From the NCBI GenBank assembly GCA_943788675.1, contig CALSRE010000001.1, positions 531,573 to 595,572 of the forward strand: DNA of 64,000 bases. The letters run 5' to 3'. The notes beneath the pieces were generated by a model. The model saw only the letters and a list, made by a program, of their open reading frames with translations, was not told the origin of the DNA and made no database searches. This document shows positions 26,819 through 34,976 of the stretch, piece by piece. Every line of letters starts with the position of its first letter. The stretch's first letter is position 1. A program made the position numbers and the translations under genes. Source of the DNA: an uncultured bacterium. GTDB taxonomy: Bacteria; Fidelibacterota; Marinisomatia; Marinisomatales; Marinisomataceae.

Positions 26819-27796
26819 TTAGTGCCATATATTATATAAAAAATCTTTCATTTCAGAATAATTCTTTGCTAAAACAAATTTTTTTCTTAAAAATGAAGCT
26901 CCTTTAAATCCTTTAAAATACCATGCAAAATGTTTTTTCATATTGTTTGAACCCACAACTTCTCCATGAATCTGAACTAGCAACTCTAAATGTTTTTGAC
27001 ATATTTGAAGTCTTTCTTCAAGGCTTATCTCATTAAAGTCTTCATTATTAATATATTTTTTAATTTGTGTAAAGAACCATGGGTTGCCCAAAGCGGCTCT
27101 TCCTATCATAATACCATCACAATTAGTTTGAGTAAACATTTTATTTATGTCATCAATACTTTTAATATCTCCGTTACCAATAACTGGTATATTTACGCTA
27201 TCTTTCAATTCTTTTATTAAATCCCAGTTTGCATGTCCTTTATACATTTGAACAGTTGTTCTTGGGTGTAGAGTTATAGCTTTTATTCCAATTTTTTCTA
27301 AATTTATACCCGCTTTAGTGCTTACAATATTTTCTGAATTCCATCCAGCGCGCATTTTAACAGTAACTGGAATATCAACTGCTTTAACAACTGCTTCAGT
27401 AATATCTTCCATAAGACAAAGATCTTTTAACGCAGCAGATCCTGCCCCTTTTTTTGTGACTTTGGGTACGGGGCAACCGTAATTTATATCTATTAGGTCT
27501 GGCTTAAATTTTTCATAAACAAGTCTGGCGGCACTTTCCATCACTTCAGGCGTATCTCCAAAAATTTGTATTCCAATAGGTCTTTCAAATTCAGAAAATT
27601 TAATCATATTTAATGTTTTTTCATTTTTCCTGATAATTCCGTGGGCAGATACAAATTCTGAATAAACAACTCCAGCTCCAAATTCTTTTGCAATAACTCT
27701 AAATGCATAATCTGTTACTCCTGCCATTGGAGCTAAAAAGAAAGGAAAGTCTAATTTTAAGTTTCCAATTTTGATTTTTTTATTTATGTCAAACAT
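26819..27796 (-). CDS. dusB: tRNA-dihydrouridine synthase
   Basis: A flavoprotein of 325 residues reducing specific uridines in tRNA. The FMN-binding TIM barrel is shown by FFLAPMAGVTDYAFR (residues about 19-33), the catalytic-loop GCPVPKVTKKGAGSAAL near residue 105 with its conserved cysteine, VTVKMRAGW near 143 and DGIMIGRAALGNPW near 230. The wording matches the DusB group. It is the first gene of the minus-strand run that continues to fabF and diverges from rpmB across a 79-bp spacer. Confidence 0.92.
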   Translation of the reverse strand: MFDINKKIKIGNLKLDFPFFLAPMAGVTDYAFRVIAKEFGAGVVYSEFVSAHGIIRKNEKTLNMIKFSEFERPIGIQIFGDTPEVMESAARLVYEKFKPDLIDINYGCPVPKVTKKGAGSAALKDLCLMEDITEAVVKAVDIPVTVKMRAGWNSENIVSTKAGINLEKIGIKAITLHPRTTVQMYKGHANWDLIKELKDSVNIPVIGNGDIKSIDDINKMFTQTNCDGIMIGRAALGNPWFFTQIKKYINNEDFNEISLEERLQICQKHLELLVQIHGEVVGSNNMKKHFAWYFKGFKGASFLRKKFVLAKNYSEMKDFLYNIWH

Positions 27797-27840
27797 ATAC
27801 TTTTTGTTTGTTCGGTTCGATTATTGGTTTAAATTTCCCC

Positions 27841-27855
27841 AGTTCAATTTGAACT
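27841..27855. promoter_or_regulatory. 15-bp perfect palindrome in the dusB/rpmB spacer
   Basis: AGTTCAATTTGAACT is a perfect 7-1-7 inverted repeat about 20 bp before the rpmB ATG and about 45 bp before dusB. It could be an operator for either divergent gene or a small hairpin in the rpmB leader. No regulator is known to me with exactly this site, so its function is unassigned. Confidence 0.35.
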
Positions 27856-27875
27856 TAAACATAAAAGGTTAAAAA

Positions 27876-28112
27876 ATGTCAAGAGTTTGTGAAGTAACAG
27901 GTAAAAAAGTAATGTATGGCAACAATGTTAGTCATGCACATAATAAAACTAGAAGAAGATTTGATATAAATCTTCAGAAAAAAACTTTCTGGGTAGAAAG
28001 TTTAAATAAAAAAGTTACGCTTAAAGTTTCTGCTAAGGGTTTAAAGATTATTGATAAAAAAGGAATTGATTCAGTAATTAAAAACCTTATTGCAGAAGGT
28101 AGAAAATTTTAA
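27876..28112 (+). CDS. rpmB: 50S ribosomal protein L28
   Basis: A 78-residue basic ribosomal protein with the family start [21 protein letters not shown] and the internal [15 protein letters not shown] single N-terminal cysteine is present, so this is probably not a zinc-binding form. AAAGG about 9 bases before the ATG serves as ribosome-binding site. L33 (rpmG) often follows L28 but is absent; instead the convergent gatB overlaps its end by 4 bp. Confidence 0.97.
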   Translation: MSRVCEVTGKKVMYGNNVSHAHNKTRRRFDINLQKKTFWVESLNKKVTLKVSAKGLKIIDKKGIDSVIKNLIAEGRKF

Positions 28113-29554
28113 TTATTTAGTTTTTTCTTAAGTTCGTCAATAATTATTTTATGACTGATTTTACCTTTGGTCTTTCTGTTTATCTGACCAATGAAAAATC
28201 CCATTAACTTTTCTTCTCCATTTTTAAATCTTGACACCTCATCGCTGCATTCAGATAAAATTTCACTGATAATTGAACCAATATCTAAGTTAGATGTATC
28301 AAAATTTCCACTATTTAATATTTCATCTATATCTTTACCATTTTCAAAGATCTTTCTTAAAATTTCTTTTCCGGAGTTTTGTGTTATCTTATCCTCGTCA
28401 ACGAGTTTGATAATTTTAAAAAGACTTTCTGATGGAATTTTTTCAGAGTTGAATTCAAGATTCTTTTCATTAAACAGTCTAAAAAGTTCAGTAGAAATCC
28501 ATGCACTTGCTTTTTTTGCACTTATACCTGAATCAACTATACTCTCAAAATATTTTGCTATCTTTTTTGTAGTTGAAAGAATAGAGGCCTCATTTAGGGT
28601 TAAATTATATTCTTCAATAAATTTATTTTCATAGTCATATGGAAGTATTGTTGTTTCAGACATTATGTTATCAATAATAGAATCATCTAAGTCAACAGGA
28701 GGAAGATCGGGATCGTTAAAATATCTATAATCATCTGCATTTTCTTTTAAGCGCATTATTTCTGCAGTATTTTTATCATTATTCCAAGTTAGAGTTGCTT
28801 GCTCAACTTTGTTGCCATTATTTAATAAATTATTTTGCCTAATAATTTCTGATTCAATTGCTTTTTGAACATTTCTAAAAGAGTTTATATTTTTTATTTC
28901 AGTTTTAACTCCAAATTTTCCACTCCCTTTTTTAGATAAAGATATATTTGCATCACATCTTAATTTGCCTTTTTCCATCTCCGCATTAGAAATATTGATG
29001 AAATTGACAATTTGTTTTACTCTTTGCATAAAAATCTTTGCTTGTTCGGGGTGAATTAAAACCGGTTCAGTGACAATCTCTATTAAAGCTGCACCGCTTC
29101 TATTGTAATCCAAATTGCTAGTATTGTTTTTGGTGTTATGAAAAGACTTTCCTGCATCTTCTTCAAGGTGCACTCGAGTTAGTTCTATGTTATATTTTTT
29201 TCCATTCCACCAAATTGGAACAAATCCACCAGTAATAATTGGTTGATCAAATTGAGAGATTTGATAGCCCTTAGGTAAATCCGGATAAAAATAATGTTTT
29301 CTTGCAAAAGTGAATTTTTTACTAATTTTTCCTTTAACCGCTTTACCAAACTTAATCGCAGATTCAATTGCAGATTGATTTATGTTAGGAAGCGCTCCAG
29401 GTAATCCAATTGAAGTTGGACAGGTTAAAGTATTAGGAGTCTGATCATAATCATAAGAGCATTCGCTAAAAATTTTTGATTTAGTTTCAAGTTGAACATG
29501 GATTTCTAGTCCAATTATAAAATCCCAATTTTTATTTATTTCATTAATATTCAA
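28109..29554 (-). CDS. gatB: Aspartyl/glutamyl-tRNA amidotransferase subunit B
   Basis: GatB is the kinase subunit of GatCAB, which converts Glu-tRNA-Gln (or Asp-tRNA-Asn) to the amide form. The 481-residue protein has the family's [15 protein letters not shown] start, [25 protein letters not shown] and [16 protein letters not shown], then the C-terminal helical YqeY-like tRNA-binding domain. Its presence implies indirect Gln- or Asn-tRNA synthesis; gatA and gatC are not in the window. The start overlaps the aconitase stop by 4 bp. Confidence 0.96.
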   Translation of the reverse strand: MNINEINKNWDFIIGLEIHVQLETKSKIFSECSYDYDQTPNTLTCPTSIGLPGALPNINQSAIESAIKFGKAVKGKISKKFTFARKHYFYPDLPKGYQISQFDQPIITGGFVPIWWNGKKYNIELTRVHLEEDAGKSFHNTKNNTSNLDYNRSGAALIEIVTEPVLIHPEQAKIFMQRVKQIVNFINISNAEMEKGKLRCDANISLSKKGSGKFGVKTEIKNINSFRNVQKAIESEIIRQNNLLNNGNKVEQATLTWNNDKNTAEIMRLKENADDYRYFNDPDLPPVDLDDSIIDNIMSETTILPYDYENKFIEEYNLTLNEASILSTTKKIAKYFESIVDSGISAKKASAWISTELFRLFNEKNLEFNSEKIPSESLFKIIKLVDEDKITQNSGKEILRKIFENGKDIDEILNSGNFDTSNLDIGSIISEILSECSDEVSRFKNGEEKLMGFFIGQINRKTKGKISHKIIIDELKKKLNN

Positions 29555-31809
29555 TGTGATTTTTTAGCAATTAAGTTTAATGCTGACCCAGCCTTAAACC
29601 ACCCAACTTGGTTTTTTGAGAAAGTATGAATGGTTTCAATAACAAATGATGATCCATCAGGTTTATTCAAGCTTAATTTTAAATTTGTTTCGCTATCAAA
29701 TTCTGTAAGGTTTAAAGTAGAAATTGTATCATTTGCTTCTATTTTTTCATAATCATTTTTATTCTTAAAAATAACTGGAATAATACCTTGCTTTTTTAAA
29801 TTTGTTTGAGCGATTCTTGCAAAACTTTTAGCTAAAACAATTTTACAACCCATAAATCTAGGTTCCATTGCTGCATGCTCTCTGCTAGAGCCTTCTCCAT
29901 AATTTTCATCAGCTACTGCAACCCAGTTTATTTTATTTTCTTTATAGGTTTTTGATACTTCATAAATATTTTCAATATTTCCTGAAATTAGATTAATTGC
30001 CTCTCCATTAGATTCAGTGAATGCATTAAGAGCACCTGAATACATATTTTGCGAAATATTTTCTAGGTGACCCCTATATTTGAGCCATGGACCGGCTGGA
30101 GAAACATGATCTGTTGTACATTTTCCTTTTGCTTTAAGTAAGATTTTCAATTCTTCCATTTCATTTTTATCCCAAGCGGAGAAAGGTTCAAGAACTTGAA
30201 GTCTGTCACTTTCAGGGTTGATAACAATTTGAGTATCTGGTCTTAGTTCAGCTTTTAAAAAATCATCGCTACCGATATCTTCAAATCCCATATCAGGTAA
30301 CTCAGATCCACTTGGTGAGGAGAAGCTAAAACTGCTCCCATCATTTAATGAAATTTTATCTGTTGTTGGATTGAAGCTTAATTTTCCAGCAATTGCTAAA
30401 GCAGTGACAATTTCTGGACTAGCAACAAATGATTCAGTTGCAGCATTTCCGTCATTTCTTTTTGCAAAATTTCTATTAAAAGAGGTAATAATTGTATTTT
30501 TTTCTCCTTCGTCTATATCAGATCTTTTCCATTGACCAATACAAGGACCGCAAGCATTTGCTAAAACTTTTCCACCAAGCTCCTCAAAGATTTTAGTATA
30601 TCCATCTCTTTCCATTGTTGCTTTAATTTGATTTGAACCTGGGGTTATGTAGAATTCTGATTTTGCTTTTAATCCTACACTGAGAGCTTGTTTAGCTACG
30701 TGAGCTGCTTTTTCAATATCTTCGTAGGATGAATTAGTGCAGCTACCTATTAACCCAACCTTAAGATTATCATCATAATTGTTATCATCTATAGCTGAAG
30801 GAATTTCAGAAATTTTTCTTGAAAGATCTGGGCTGTATGGGCCAACAATATGTGGTTCTAATTCAGATAAATTAATTTCTATTACTTCATCATAATATTT
30901 TTCTGGATTAGAATGAACGTCATCATCTGCTTTTAAATGTTCTTTAATGTTTTCTGCTAGATCTGCAATATCTTTTCTATCAGTAGCTGATAAATATTCA
31001 TACATTTTTCTATCATAAGGGAATAAAGATGTTGTTGCGCCTACTTCAGCTCCCATATTAGTGATAGTCGCTTTTCCTGTGCAACTAATGCTTTCAGTTC
31101 CTTTTCCAAAATATTCAATTATTTTTCCTGTACCACCTTTTACTGTTAATATACCTGCAAGTTTAAGAATTATATCTTTTGGAGATGCCCAATCGCTTAG
31201 TTCTCCTGTTAATTTAACACCAATTATACCAGGCCAATTTACTTCCCATAGAGAATCAGTCATTACGTCCACTGCGTCTGCGCCTCCTACACCTATTGCT
31301 ATCATGCCTAAGCCGCCAGCATTTGGTGTATGAGAATCAGTTCCTATCATCATTGCTCCAGGAACTGCATAGTTTTCTAGAATTGTCTGATGTATAATAC
31401 CAGCTCCAGGTTTCCAAAAACCTATTCCGTACTTAGCGCAAACAGACATTAAAAAATCATAAACTTCTTTATTTGTAATTAACGCATTGCTTAAGTCATC
31501 ATCTGCCCCAGTAATAGCAGTAATCAAATGATCGCAGTGCACAGTAGTCGGGACTGCTGTTGTTTGCATACCAGAATTAATAAATTGAAGTAAAGCCATT
31601 TGAGCAGTTGCATCTTGCATGGCTACTCTATCAGGTTTTAATGTACAGAATGTTTTTGTTCTGTTAGGAACTGAATTAAGATTTTCAGATAAATGAGAAA
31701 AAAGTATTTTCTCAGTGTAGGTTAAAGGTCTATCAAAAAATGTTCTTGCTTCATCAATTTTTTGAAGATAATTGCCATAAATTTTTTTAATTAGATCTGT
31801 CTGATTCAT
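29551..31809 (-). CDS. acn: Aconitate hydratase (mitochondrial type)
   Basis: Aconitase isomerises citrate to isocitrate with a [4Fe-4S] cluster. At 752 residues it is shorter than the roughly 890-residue AcnA/IRP type and differs in order from AcnB, matching the mitochondrial-type clade also found in Bacteroidota and relatives. Cluster ligands are seen in GSCTNSSYEDI and NACGPCIGQW (CxxC). Other family phrases are GTDSHTPNAGGLGM and YGEGSSREHAAMEPR (swivelling domain). It is divergent from maf across a 44-bp spacer and is followed by gatB with a 4-bp overlap. Confidence 0.95.
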   Translation of the reverse strand: MNQTDLIKKIYGNYLQKIDEARTFFDRPLTYTEKILFSHLSENLNSVPNRTKTFCTLKPDRVAMQDATAQMALLQFINSGMQTTAVPTTVHCDHLITAITGADDDLSNALITNKEVYDFLMSVCAKYGIGFWKPGAGIIHQTILENYAVPGAMMIGTDSHTPNAGGLGMIAIGVGGADAVDVMTDSLWEVNWPGIIGVKLTGELSDWASPKDIILKLAGILTVKGGTGKIIEYFGKGTESISCTGKATITNMGAEVGATTSLFPYDRKMYEYLSATDRKDIADLAENIKEHLKADDDVHSNPEKYYDEVIEINLSELEPHIVGPYSPDLSRKISEIPSAIDDNNYDDNLKVGLIGSCTNSSYEDIEKAAHVAKQALSVGLKAKSEFYITPGSNQIKATMERDGYTKIFEELGGKVLANACGPCIGQWKRSDIDEGEKNTIITSFNRNFAKRNDGNAATESFVASPEIVTALAIAGKLSFNPTTDKISLNDGSSFSFSSPSGSELPDMGFEDIGSDDFLKAELRPDTQIVINPESDRLQVLEPFSAWDKNEMEELKILLKAKGKCTTDHVSPAGPWLKYRGHLENISQNMYSGALNAFTESNGEAINLISGNIENIYEVSKTYKENKINWVAVADENYGEGSSREHAAMEPRFMGCKIVLAKSFARIAQTNLKKQGIIPVIFKNKNDYEKIEANDTISTLNLTEFDSETNLKLSLNKPDGSSFVIETIHTFSKNQVGWFKAGSALNLIAKKSH

Positions 31810-31853
31810 TTTTACTCTTTATTGTTTAAATTTAGTCAAAAATTAACGATTTT

Positions 31854-32420
31854 ATGAATATTATATTAGCATCTAGTTCACCAAGACGAAAGAAAATTTT
31901 ACAAAAGTTAGGATACAATTTTAAAATTGAAGTCCCTAATATTGATGAGAATAATATTAACGATTTGAATCCTGTAGATTATGTTATAGATGTTTCAATG
32001 AGAAAGGGTTTGAAAATTCATCAAAGTTTTCCCAGTGATTATATACTTTCAGGAGATACTATTATAGAATTCCAAAATCAAATTATTGGAAAACCCAAAT
32101 CAAATGCTGATGCAGTAAATACACTAAGATTGCTTTCTGAGAAAGATCATTTTGTTATAAGCGCACTATCTTTAACCTATCCAGAGAATCAAATCACTAT
32201 CTTTGATAGTACTAAAGTTTCATTTAAATCTTTAACAGATGATAATATAAAAAGTTATGTTAAAAATTTTAATGTCCTTGATAAAGCTGGTTCTTATAAC
32301 GTTGAAGATGCCGAAGAATACTTCATTAAAAATATTGACGGATGTTATAATAATATTGTAGGTTTCCCTGAGCAAAAATTTTTAAGAAGTAAAATGAAAA
32401 GCATACTTGATAAAATATGA
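31854..32420 (+). CDS. maf: Maf-like nucleoside triphosphate pyrophosphatase
   Basis: A 188-residue house-cleaning enzyme that hydrolyses modified or canonical dTTP/UTP-type nucleotides. The family start ILASSSPRRKKIL (residues 3-15), the SGDTIIEF motif with the catalytic Asp near residue 68, and the GKP segment are present. The C-terminal half (AGSYNVEDAEEYFIKNIDG) is also typical. The gene overlaps the following RodZ-like gene by 4 bp. Confidence 0.93.
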   Translation: MNIILASSSPRRKKILQKLGYNFKIEVPNIDENNINDLNPVDYVIDVSMRKGLKIHQSFPSDYILSGDTIIEFQNQIIGKPKSNADAVNTLRLLSEKDHFVISALSLTYPENQITIFDSTKVSFKSLTDDNIKSYVKNFNVLDKAGSYNVEDAEEYFIKNIDGCYNNIVGFPEQKFLRSKMKSILDKI

Positions 32421-33226
32421 TTTTTTACAATAAATACAAAAAATTTAGAATCGATAATAATATTGATTTAAAAGAAGTTTCCAAGAGAACTAAAATTGAT
32501 ATTAAATATCTTCAATTTATTGAGAAAGGAAAGTTTGCTGAAATACCTGGAGTGTATGTAAAATTATTTTTTAAAGCTTATATTAATGAAATTGGGGTAG
32601 ATATCGAAGAAGCTACACATGAGCTCAATAGTTTTTTAAATCAAAAAACAACTTCCAAAAATTTAAAATTTGTTCCAGAACCTGGTGAAAAAAGATTCAC
32701 ATTGTTTAAAAATATAAATAATGAAAATTTATTCAATTCAAGCGTTTTAATGGGAATAGGATTTTTTGCACTAGTTTTGTTATTAAGTTTTTCTCTGAAT
32801 TCAAATAATGAGTTATCTCAAACTGATTTGGAGAACGAGTTAAGAATTACTAAATCTGATTTAATTGAATATTACACCGAAAGAAGTGAAGAGATAATTT
32901 CAGTTAATAATATAGATGTTCCAATTACAATTCGTTTTCAATCAAATCAAGAAAATTATATCAATTATTTTGATGATTTTTCAGGAAAAGAATTTTTTAT
33001 TTTTGAGGATACAATGAATAGTCAATCAAATTCATTTACAGAAATATGGAACGGAGAGAAAAAATCTTTTTTAATTGCTAATACTGTAGATTTTGAATTA
33101 ATCTTTTTTTCTGACGATGTTTATGAAGATTTTTCCCAAAAAATTATAAATGATTTTCCTGTAGAGGTCGTTTTAGATACCAATCCTTACACTTTAACAG
33201 TTATAAAATACTTGCCTAAAAACTAG
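32417..33226 (+). CDS. RodZ-like helix-turn-helix membrane protein
   Basis: A 269-residue bitopic protein. Residues about 8-70 form an HTH_25-type domain (LKEVSKRTKIDIKYLQFIEKGKF..IPG.YVK.FFKAY), the phrase typical of RodZ, which links MreB to the elongation machinery. A single transmembrane helix follows at about 108-128 (MGIGFFALVLLLSF), then a periplasmic domain of about 140 residues that I do not recognise. A cell-shape role is inferred from the domain order and from its location just before the division cluster. mreB is not in the window. Confidence 0.72.
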   Translation: MIFYNKYKKFRIDNNIDLKEVSKRTKIDIKYLQFIEKGKFAEIPGVYVKLFFKAYINEIGVDIEEATHELNSFLNQKTTSKNLKFVPEPGEKRFTLFKNINNENLFNSSVLMGIGFFALVLLLSFSLNSNNELSQTDLENELRITKSDLIEYYTERSEEIISVNNIDVPITIRFQSNQENYINYFDDFSGKEFFIFEDTMNSQSNSFTEIWNGEKKSFLIANTVDFELIFFSDDVYEDFSQKIINDFPVEVVLDTNPYTLTVIKYLPKN

Positions 33227-33262
33227 ATCTTAAAATTTATTTCAATTTATTGTACTATTTTA

Positions 33263-33292
33263 TTGACATAAACTTGTACTATATCGTAACAT
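33263..33292 (+). promoter_or_regulatory. Candidate promoter of the division/cell-wall cluster
   Basis: A perfect TTGACA (33263-33268) is followed after 18 bases by TAACAT (33287-33292). It lies in the 103-bp gap before mraZ and immediately upstream of the repeated GTGG boxes, as expected for an mraZ promoter. The -10 is weak (four of six consensus positions), so confidence is moderate. Confidence 0.4.
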
Positions 33293-33294
33293 AA

Positions 33295-33309
33295 GTGGTT
33301 AATAGTGGG
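33295..33309 (+). promoter_or_regulatory. Candidate MraZ operator (paired GTGG boxes)
   Basis: GTGGT (33295-33299) and GTGGG (33305-33309) are spaced by exactly five bases, giving the 10-bp period of known MraZ binding repeats (GTGGG-N5). They lie 20 bp before the mraZ ATG and directly after the candidate -10, where MraZ binding would repress transcription of its own cluster. Only two boxes are evident and the first differs from consensus by one base. Confidence 0.55.
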
Positions 33310-33329
33310 TTAAAATCCCTTATTTTGTT

Positions 33330-33788
33330 ATGAGTAGCCAATATACATTTACAGGACAGTATTCGTTTAATATTGATTCTAAAAATAGAATCAATATTCC
33401 TGCGCCCCTAAGAAAGCAATTTTCAAACAAAGATAAAAAGACATTTGTTGTGACAAGAGGAATTGATAGCTGTGCTTGGATTTACCCAATTACTGAATGG
33501 AAAAAAATACAAAGTGAACTGCAGCAGCTTTCTTCTTTATCAAAGACAAATAGAATTTTTTTAAGAAATCATTTACGCCATGCAAATATTTTGAAGTATG
33601 ATAGTCAAGGAAGATTTGTTTTGCCTCAGTCCCTAATTGAATATGCTTCAATTAAAAAAGACATAACTATTATTGGTGTTTTAAACAAAATTGAAATATG
33701 GAACACCAAGTTATTAAACGAAATAGATAAATCTGATAACGTTAACGATCAATCTTACGATCAACTATCTGAAAGAGTAAATATCTGA
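33330..33788 (+). CDS. mraZ: Transcriptional regulator MraZ
   Basis: A 152-residue AbrB/SpoVT-fold protein that binds its own promoter and controls the division cluster. Two tandem swapped-hairpin repeats are visible: FTGQYSFNIDSKNRINIPAPLRK (residues about 6-28) and ANILKYDSQGRFVLPQSLIEYA (about 87-108). The ATG is the first in frame after the candidate operator. The stop TGA overlaps the ATG of rsmH by one base (TGATG). Confidence 0.95.
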   Translation: MSSQYTFTGQYSFNIDSKNRINIPAPLRKQFSNKDKKTFVVTRGIDSCAWIYPITEWKKIQSELQQLSSLSKTNRIFLRNHLRHANILKYDSQGRFVLPQSLIEYASIKKDITIIGVLNKIEIWNTKLLNEIDKSDNVNDQSYDQLSERVNI

Positions 33789-34678
33789 TGATTTTTCAAC
33801 CATCAACAGACAGCAGACATATACCTGTAATGTTGATGGAGTCATTAGAAAATTTAAATATTAAAAATAGTGGAATTTATGTTGATGGAACTTTAGGTCT
33901 CGGAGGTCACTCTGAAGAAATTCTCAAAAAAATTGATTCTGGATTATTGCTTGGAATAGATAGAGATAACGGATCAATAGAATTAGCAAAAAAAAGACTG
34001 TCTAATTATAAAAACTTTAAATTATTTCATGACAGTTATAAAAATTTAAAAAATATACTCTTTAAATTAGATATTACAGGCGTAGATGGAATATTGTTAG
34101 ATCTAGGACTTTCATCTTATCAATTAGAAGATAATCAAAGAGGTTTTTCCCATAAACATAGTTCTGAGCTTGATATGAGATTTGATAATAATATTGATAG
34201 CAATAAGGCTGATGATATCATTAAAAAATATGATTTGAAAAGTTTGACAAAGATTTTTAGAGATTTTGGTGAAGAAAGAAACGCATATAGAATCGCTAAA
34301 ATGATAAAAGAGTCAGATTCTGATATTAATGTTTTATCAATCACTTCAATGATTGATAGGGTAACTCCTTATAGATTCCGAGTTAAAACCTACTCAAGAA
34401 TTTTTCAAGCACTAAGAATTGAAACAAATAAAGAGCTTGAGCATTTAGAAAATTTTTTAAGCGACTTTACCGATTTACTCAATCCTGGCGGACGTTTAGT
34501 TGTTATTAGCTATCATTCAATTGAGGATAGAATTGTTAAACATAAAATGAAAGACCTAAAGAAAGAAAAATCAATTGAATTAATTTTTAAAAAACCATTA
34601 ATACCCTCTGAAAATGAAGTACAAATTAATAAAAGGTCTAGAAGTGCGAAAATGAGAGTAGGGGAAAAAATTGGCTAA
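33788..34678 (+). CDS. rsmH: 16S rRNA (cytosine(1402)-N(4))-methyltransferase
   Basis: RsmH (MraW) N4-methylates C1402 of 16S rRNA. The 296-residue protein has RHIPVML at the start, the S-adenosylmethionine motif VDGTLGLGGHSEEIL (residues about 33-47), DGILLDLGLSSYQL near 100 and the C-terminal RIVKHKM..KRSRSAKMR. It sits between mraZ and ftsL as in most bacteria, and its last 8 bp overlap the ftsL start. Confidence 0.96.
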   Translation: MIFQPSTDSRHIPVMLMESLENLNIKNSGIYVDGTLGLGGHSEEILKKIDSGLLLGIDRDNGSIELAKKRLSNYKNFKLFHDSYKNLKNILFKLDITGVDGILLDLGLSSYQLEDNQRGFSHKHSSELDMRFDNNIDSNKADDIIKKYDLKSLTKIFRDFGEERNAYRIAKMIKESDSDINVLSITSMIDRVTPYRFRVKTYSRIFQALRIETNKELEHLENFLSDFTDLLNPGGRLVVISYHSIEDRIVKHKMKDLKKEKSIELIFKKPLIPSENEVQINKRSRSAKMRVGEKIG

Positions 34679-34976
34679 AAAGAGAAGGCTTAGTAAGGCT
34701 GAAAAGCAAAAGAGAGAGAATTTTAAATGGGTATTTATGTTTACTGTGATTGTTATCACTATCACAGTGTATTTAGCATCTTTTGTTGAAGTGGATAAAA
34801 CACAGTCCAGTATTGATTTCAATAAAAAGACATTAACTAAGCTTGATGAAGAATTAAAAATTAAAAAAAATGCCGTTGAAAGATTAAAAAGGGCTGATAT
34901 AATATCAAAAAAAGGAAAAGAAATTGGACTTGTTCCAAGTAGGCCCGAAACAATAATTGTAAAAGTAAATGACTAA
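34671..34976 (+). CDS. ftsL: FtsL-like cell division protein
   Basis: A 101-residue bitopic protein: a basic cytoplasmic tail (MAKKRRLSKAEKQKR), one transmembrane helix at about residues 19-38, and a periplasmic coiled coil (about 45-85) ending in KKGKEIGLVPSRPETIIV, the typical FtsL tail. The start is TTG at 34671, preceded by AGGGG; the only ATGs lie inside the helix. FtsL has little sequence conservation, so the assignment rests on topology and on its place between rsmH and ftsI. It overlaps ftsI by 8 bp. Confidence 0.78.
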   Translation: MAKKRRLSKAEKQKRENFKWVFMFTVIVITITVYLASFVEVDKTQSSIDFNKKTLTKLDEELKIKKNAVERLKRADIISKKGKEIGLVPSRPETIIVKVND

